DNA of 10,314 nt, from the NCBI GenBank assembly GCA_026002025.1, contig BOAU01000075.1, forward strand, positions 1 to 10,314. The letters run 5' to 3'. Shown piece after piece: positions 6,938 through 10,314 of this stretch (positions are counted from its first letter, which is position 1; each line of letters opens with the position of its first letter). The notes beneath the pieces were generated by a model. That model saw only the letters and a list, made by a program, of their open reading frames with translations. It did not search any database and was not told where the DNA came from. Both the position numbers and the translations under genes were made by a program. The DNA comes from Spirochaetia bacterium. Its GTDB lineage: Bacteria > Spirochaetota > Spirochaetia > Treponematales > Breznakiellaceae.

Positions 6938-7822
6938 TTGCGCACCAGCACCAGCCGTAAGCTATTTCTCATTCTCAATACCGGCGCCTGTATTTTTATG
7001 GCATTGCTCTGTCTGGCTCCCCTGTTAAATGTACTGGCCACTTCTTTCAGCAGCAAGGAATCCATTATGGCAGGCAGGATAGGCTTTTTACCTGTCGGCT
7101 TTACCTTGGGCAATTATGCCTTTGTCATGAAGGATACTGCGTTCTTCACGGCCTTTGGAATATCCGTAATCAGGACTCTTCTTGCCCTTGTAGTTCAACT
7201 TGCCATGACCGTTCTTGCAGCGTACCCTATATCCCTGCGTAAAGACCATTTCCATGCCCGATCTTTTTATACCTGGTATTTTCTTGTAGCCATATTATTT
7301 TCCGGCGGCCTTGTTCCAACCTATCTTGTAGTCCGGGGAACCGGGTTAATAGACAGCATGTGGTCCTTAATACTGCCCGGCGCTGTGCCGCTTTTTTTTG
7401 TAATACTTATGCAGAATTACATGAAGTCCCTTCCCGATGAAATTCGTGAATCCGCCTCTATGGACGGGGCCGGGCATTGGATGATACTGGTGCGGATTAT
7501 ACTGCCGCTCTGCAAAGTCTCCATTGCGACCGTATCTCTTTTTATCATAGTAGGCAACTGGAATGCCTGGTACGACGGTATGCTTTACATTAACAATTTC
7601 AGAAAATTTCCCCTACAGACCTACCTCCGGACGGTTATAATAAAACCTGATTTAACGCTGAGTCAGGGAGCAGGGGACATATCCAGCCTGGCGATGATGG
7701 TGGCCTCCGGCGGCGCCGATGCCGCCAAAATCTTTATAGCCATGATTCCCATCTTTTTAATATATCCCTTCGCCCAAAAGCATTTTGTAAAAGGCATAGT
7801 CCTGGGCAGTGTAAAGGGGTAG
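6938..7822 (+). CDS. lplC: ABC sugar transporter permease, LplC/YtcP type
   Basis: The 294-residue second permease has about six membrane segments and the typical YtcP/LplC sequence pattern: ATSFSSKESIMAGRIGFLPV (34-53), a LFSGGLVPTYLVV stretch (120-132), and the EAA loop ESASMDGAGHW (171-181). The NWNAWYDGMLYI segment is also characteristic. It starts at TTG 6938, five bases after AGGAGG (6927-6932), which overlaps the stop of the first permease, so translation is probably coupled. It runs full length to 7822. In related lplABCD operons the next gene is a GH4 glycosidase; here only its end remains. Bases 7144-7269 of this gene (residues about 70-110) recur as a perfect inverted copy at the right window edge. 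Confidence 0.93.
   Translation: MRTSTSRKLFLILNTGACIFMALLCLAPLLNVLATSFSSKESIMAGRIGFLPVGFTLGNYAFVMKDTAFFTAFGISVIRTLLALVVQLAMTVLAAYPISLRKDHFHARSFYTWYFLVAILFSGGLVPTYLVVRGTGLIDSMWSLILPGAVPLFFVILMQNYMKSLPDEIRESASMDGAGHWMILVRIILPLCKVSIATVSLFIIVGNWNAWYDGMLYINNFRKFPLQTYLRTVIIKPDLTLSQGAGDISSLAMMVASGGADAAKIFIAMIPIFLIYPFAQKHFVKGIVLGSVKG
7144..7269 (+). repeat. Inverted repeat, copy inside the lplC-type permease gene
   Basis: This 126-bp segment is identical, without mismatch, to the reverse complement of 10189-10314. It is internal to the permease gene, so it is not a mobile-element end. The match stops after position 7269 and, on the other side, at the window edge, so the full repeat is longer than can be seen. 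Confidence 0.98.
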
Positions 7823-8240
7823 ATTATCTTGCGGGAGAACCGCCTTTTGAACATGGCTTAAACCCTCGGACGAACAGGCTGTTAATGTCCTTACGGCAAT
7901 TCATTTTAATATCCGCAGAAATATCCCCTCTGCCATTGTCTATAACGACGGCGCCTTATCGCAATTACCTGACGATGTGGCGGTGGAAATACCCATAACG
8001 GCTGATGGAGACGGTGTCCATAAGCGGGTAGTCAGGAATATGCCCGACGGTATTATCGGGGCCTTGAATATGCAGGTATCGGCCCAGCGTCTCTCCGTCA
8101 AAGCGGCGGCCATGGGTTCCCGGGAAATTGCATTGCAGGCTCTTTTGTGTGATCCGGTGATAAACAGCACGGAAGCGGCGGTACATATTGTGGATGATCT
8201 CTTTGAGGTCAACAAACAGTACATCCGTAAGTGTATTTAA
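7823..8240 (+). pseudogene. C-terminal remnant of a GH4 glycosidase (LplD-like)
   Basis: The frame open from 7851 to the TAA at 8238-8240 reads as the last 129 residues of a glycoside hydrolase family 4 protein (NAD- and metal-dependent glycosidases such as alpha-galactosidase, alpha-glucosidase and LplD alpha-galacturonidase). The signatures are YNDGALSQLPDDVAVEIP (7944-7997), GVHKRVV, then MPDGIIGALNMQVSAQRL, AAAMGSREIALQALLCDPVI and a final helical segment. Just upstream, another frame from 7822 reads GEPPFEHG, which suits the preceding GH4 segment, so a frameshift around 7856-7861 is likely. About 300 residues with the NAD-binding fold and catalytic residues are missing, and no Shine-Dalgarno site or credible start is present. 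The position directly after the lplC-type permease is where lplD lies in Bacillus-type operons. The remnant cannot be catalytic. Confidence 0.8.
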
Positions 8241-8295
8241 ATTTTGAAAACAGATATCCGGCAGCAGCAGTCCCCGGAGCGGAAATTGTTTTAAA

Positions 8296-8312
8296 TGGTA
8301 TGATTTATACCA
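8296..8312. promoter_or_regulatory. Perfect inverted repeat, possible operator
   Basis: TGGTAT-N5-ATACCA is a perfect 6-bp dyad in the 151-bp noncoding space between the GH4 remnant and the MFS gene. The size suits a dimeric repressor site, for example of the GntR or LacI kind, that would control the MFS gene. No convincing -35/-10 pair was found around it, and it may be chance. Confidence 0.3.
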
Positions 8313-8391
8313 CAAGGGTGACAAGAGAGCTGGACATAAATCACCGCTCCTGCTAGAGTTTATCCGTATTGGGGGGTTAATACTCTGCGGC

Positions 8392-9789
8392 TTGCCGCAT
8401 TCTATGCGTATTAAAATACCTGTCCGGCAGCCTTTTTGGCTCTTAAAACAAGGCCGCAAATTTGATGGACTCATAAAAAGCCTCGGCAGCCGGACCCTGT
8501 GGGTCAGGCGGCTTGTGTCAGGCGATACGGTCGAAGCCCGGTCCCGAAAGCACATCCTTGTCTGGAACGGCGCCGCCAATGTCGCGGGAAACCTGGCGGG
8601 GGGCAATTTCCTCGTGGGCCTCTATGCGGTGATCCATGTGAGCGATCTGCTCCTGGGGACCCTTACCACCCTTATCCAGTTCTGCAACATCTTCCAGATA
8701 CTGAGCCCCCTGCTCCTGGACCGGTTCAAGCGGAAAAAACAGATTCTCCTGATAACCCGGATCATCTACTATGTTTTTTTTATCATTGTCATCGGCGCCA
8801 TACCCTTTGTCCCCGGTGATGACGGATTCCGGGTCGGCCTTCTTCTGACCGCTACCGTTTTCGCGAACCTGATCAATGCCCTGGCAGCGCCGGGCTATTC
8901 GGTCCTCCACATCCGCTCTATTCCCAATGATTTCCGGGCGGATTTTTTCTCAGTCCTTAATCTGTTAAACAGTGTCTGCGTCTATGTATTTATCCTGCTC
9001 TGCGGTTATGTGGTGGATTTTTTCCGGGATCGCGGGAGCCTCCTGGCGGGGATTACCGCGGTGCGGATCATCGCCCTCTGCTTTGCGGCCCTGGAAATTT
9101 ATACCCATATCAATATCCATGAATTTGATGAACCTGAGGGGGAAAATAAGCATCCCCGGCTGAACCCCTTCCTTCCCCTGAAAAACAGGGAGTTTACCAT
9201 CTGCACCCTCCTTACGGGGCTGAACAGTTTCTTCAGCAATATTCCGGGGATGTACTACAGCTCCTATCTGGTGAATGATGTGGTCGCCCCTTTCAGGTTC
9301 CTGGGCTTTGTTACCTTTCTTTCGGTTCCCATCATGATACTGGTGATCCCCATCTGGAACCACGTCATCAGGAAGATTTCCTGGTTCCGCACCATTTCCA
9401 TCGGCTTCCTGCTCCTTTCCGGCCATTACTTTATCCTGCCCTTTGTGAGCCGGGGGAATTATATGTACCTGTACACCCTCTCAATGATCTATTATTTTTC
9501 GATAGTCCCCGGGGTGAACATCGTTTCCGCCAACCTGCCCTACTACCGGCTCCCTGAGGGCGGGCGGACTACCTTTCTGGCCTTTTATACCAGTTTTAAC
9601 AGCTTTATGGCCATGCTGGGTCTTTTTTGCGGGAGCATCTTTATCGCCAGGACCGGCGCCCTGCGCCTGACCCTTTTCGGCTGGTCCATGCAGAACAAGC
9701 AGTACATGATGATTATTACCGGCGTTCTGCTTTTCTGCCTGGGGCTGATGTATCACTTTATTGCGAAAAAAGAAAAGGGGACGCTTTAA
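8392..9789 (+). CDS. MFS transporter
   Basis: A protein of up to 465 residues with about 12 hydrophobic membrane segments, belonging to a major facilitator subfamily whose members start the conserved part with a SGDT-x-E-x-R-R-like motif (here SGDTVEARSRKHILVWNGAAN, 43-63). The basic loop LLLDRFKRKK (107-116) lies where the MFS loop motif between segments 2 and 3 is expected, and IRSIPNDFRADFFS (174-187) is another conserved stretch. It moves an unknown small solute across the inner membrane. The start is uncertain: TTG 8392 has GGGGGG (8371-8376) rather far upstream, ATG 8404 is possible, and the first 25-40 residues look unlike the family. The gene appears richer in G and C than the transporter operon, so it may have a different history. 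Its stop is six bases from that of the convergent vapC. Confidence 0.85.
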   Translation: MPHSMRIKIPVRQPFWLLKQGRKFDGLIKSLGSRTLWVRRLVSGDTVEARSRKHILVWNGAANVAGNLAGGNFLVGLYAVIHVSDLLLGTLTTLIQFCNIFQILSPLLLDRFKRKKQILLITRIIYYVFFIIVIGAIPFVPGDDGFRVGLLLTATVFANLINALAAPGYSVLHIRSIPNDFRADFFSVLNLLNSVCVYVFILLCGYVVDFFRDRGSLLAGITAVRIIALCFAALEIYTHINIHEFDEPEGENKHPRLNPFLPLKNREFTICTLLTGLNSFFSNIPGMYYSSYLVNDVVAPFRFLGFVTFLSVPIMILVIPIWNHVIRKISWFRTISIGFLLLSGHYFILPFVSRGNYMYLYTLSMIYYFSIVPGVNIVSANLPYYRLPEGGRTTFLAFYTSFNSFMAMLGLFCGSIFIARTGALRLTLFGWSMQNKQYMMIITGVLLFCLGLMYHFIAKKEKGTL

Positions 9790-9795
9790 GGCGTC
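9780..9795. terminator. Small hairpin between convergent MFS and vapC genes
   Basis: GACGC (9780-9784) pairs with GCGTC (9791-9795) around a six-base loop that includes the MFS stop codon; two G-T pairs could extend the stem. It lies exactly between two converging genes and could serve both as a weak terminator, but the stem is short and no clear U-tract is present. Confidence 0.25.
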
Positions 9796-10188
9796 TTATG
9801 CAGTCCAGTCTTCAAGCAAAAGATCCGGTATCCGTTTAAATTCCCCGGTGTTATGGCTGACTAAAACACCATTATGTGCCATCACCGTAGCGGCGATGAC
9901 AAGATCGTTTGGACCGATGACCATCCCGTTCTGTTCAAGATGTGCCCGAATAAGCGCGTATTTCCGGGCGGCGTCGTGATCAAAGGGGACAATTTCAAAG
10001 GGGGCAAAGAATTCTTCCCACATTTCGCGGGTTATTTGGGCGCCTTTTTCTACTCCGGTAAATATTTCCGCTTCCACAATCGAAGGTATTTTGATCTTGT
10101 CCGGAGAAGTCGTTGTCAATTTTTTGCTCAGCGGGGGATATCGGTTCCGTAAATAATACAGGCAGATATTTGAATCCAGAAAATACAT
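9796..10188 (-). CDS. vapC: VapC-like PIN-domain ribonuclease toxin
   Basis: The 130-residue protein is a PIN-domain nuclease of the VapC type, normally the toxin of a type II toxin-antitoxin pair that cuts RNA with metal ions. The acidic active-site residues are in place: Asp5 in MYFLDSN, Glu41 in VEAEIFTG, Asp95 in GPNDLVIAA; the end motif SHNTGEFKRIP (111-121) carries the polar Asn113 typical of the fourth position. The length is normal and the N-terminus is the usual VapC one, so ATG 10188 is very likely the true start. Normally a vapB antitoxin gene overlaps or directly precedes this codon. Here the sequence upstream of the ATG is a reversed copy of permease coding DNA, with neither a vapB nor a Shine-Dalgarno site, and the TAA that ends the truncated permease frame overlaps the ATG (TAATG). 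The toxin therefore appears as an orphan in this window. Confidence 0.9.
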   Translation of the reverse strand: MYFLDSNICLYYLRNRYPPLSKKLTTTSPDKIKIPSIVEAEIFTGVEKGAQITREMWEEFFAPFEIVPFDHDAARKYALIRAHLEQNGMVIGPNDLVIAATVMAHNGVLVSHNTGEFKRIPDLLLEDWTA

Positions 10189-10314
10189 TAAAAAGATCGG
10201 GCATGGAAATGGTCTTTACGCAGGGATATAGGGTACGCTGCAAGAACGGTCATGGCAAGTTGAACTACAAGGGCAAGAAGAGTCCTGATTACGGATATTC
10301 CAAAGGCCGTGAAG
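10189..10314 (-). repeat. Inverted copy of 7144-7269 (truncated lplC-type permease fragment)
   Basis: All 126 bases are the exact reverse complement of 7144-7269, up to the window edge. Read on the minus strand, this encodes permease residues about 70-110, ending ...HFHARSF and then TAA, whose last base is the first base of the vapC start codon. The perfect identity means a very recent duplication or a fold-back assembly or amplification artefact. The junction shows at most two bases (TA) of possible microhomology. Confidence 0.97.

Noticed and set aside
7965..8606. 213-codon minus-strand open frame
   Set aside because: It lies antisense to the GH4 remnant and the beginning of the MFS gene, resembles no family I know, and has low-complexity-like composition; the plus-strand reading is clearly homologous to GH4.
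8965..9426. 153-codon minus-strand open frame inside the MFS gene
   Set aside because: Its highly charged sequence is the expected antisense of a hydrophobic membrane protein.
10203..10314. Open plus-strand frame starting Met-Glu-Met-Val at the right edge
   Set aside because: It is the antisense of the inverted permease copy, so there is no reason to treat it as a gene.
7144..10314. Composite transposon bounded by the inverted repeats
   Set aside because: The repeats are internal permease coding sequence, with no transposase, no target-site duplication visible and no element-like termini.

Overview
The window looks like an accessory stretch from an anaerobic, carbohydrate-fermenting bacterium, most likely a Treponema-like spirochete. 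The pointers are a glycyl radical enzyme (oxygen-sensitive chemistry), a CUT1 sugar transporter of the LplA/LplB/LplC (YtcP) type without its own ATPase, TTG starts behind strong Shine-Dalgarno sites, and remnants of Rpn-like (PD-(D/E)XK) genes, which are common in treponemes. The taxonomic assignment is inference; a Firmicute is the main alternative. I see no rRNA, tRNA, CRISPR array or intact insertion sequence.

Layout. 1-20: possible start of a leftward gene. 66-1027: three related tail modules of Rpn-like proteins, two of them broken; each carries a Shine-Dalgarno site and an ATG at the same homologous place. 1060-1151: a long imperfect palindrome built from 9-10 bp units. 1187-3313 (minus): a glycyl radical enzyme with Cys363-x-Glu365 and Gly684. 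3440-4228 (plus): a divergent AraC-family regulator. 4333-7822: solute-binding protein and two permeases. 7823-8240: the C-terminal remnant of a GH4 glycosidase, in the place expected for lplD, without its N-terminal part. 8392-9789: an MFS transporter. 9796-10188 (minus): a VapC-type PIN toxin without a visible antitoxin. 10189-10314: a perfect inverted copy of 7144-7269, the middle of the second permease gene, running off the window edge.

How it fits together. The AraC gene lies between two transcription units, the glycyl radical enzyme and the ABC transporter. Both promoter regions contain a 40-bp element of the same length, with 13/18 identity in the outer block and an identical ACAGGGGTAT in the inner block, just upstream of each start codon. 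The simplest reading is one small regulon: the regulator senses an imported sugar or derivative, and switches on uptake together with a radical enzyme of the eliminase/dehydratase-like type. The glycosidase that should cleave the imported substrate has been lost or displaced, and the radical SAM activase is not in the window.

The right end needs caution. The 126-bp perfect inverted repeat meets vapC exactly at its start codon, removing the place where an antitoxin gene would lie. This is either a very recent inverted duplication or a fold-back chimera in the assembly.
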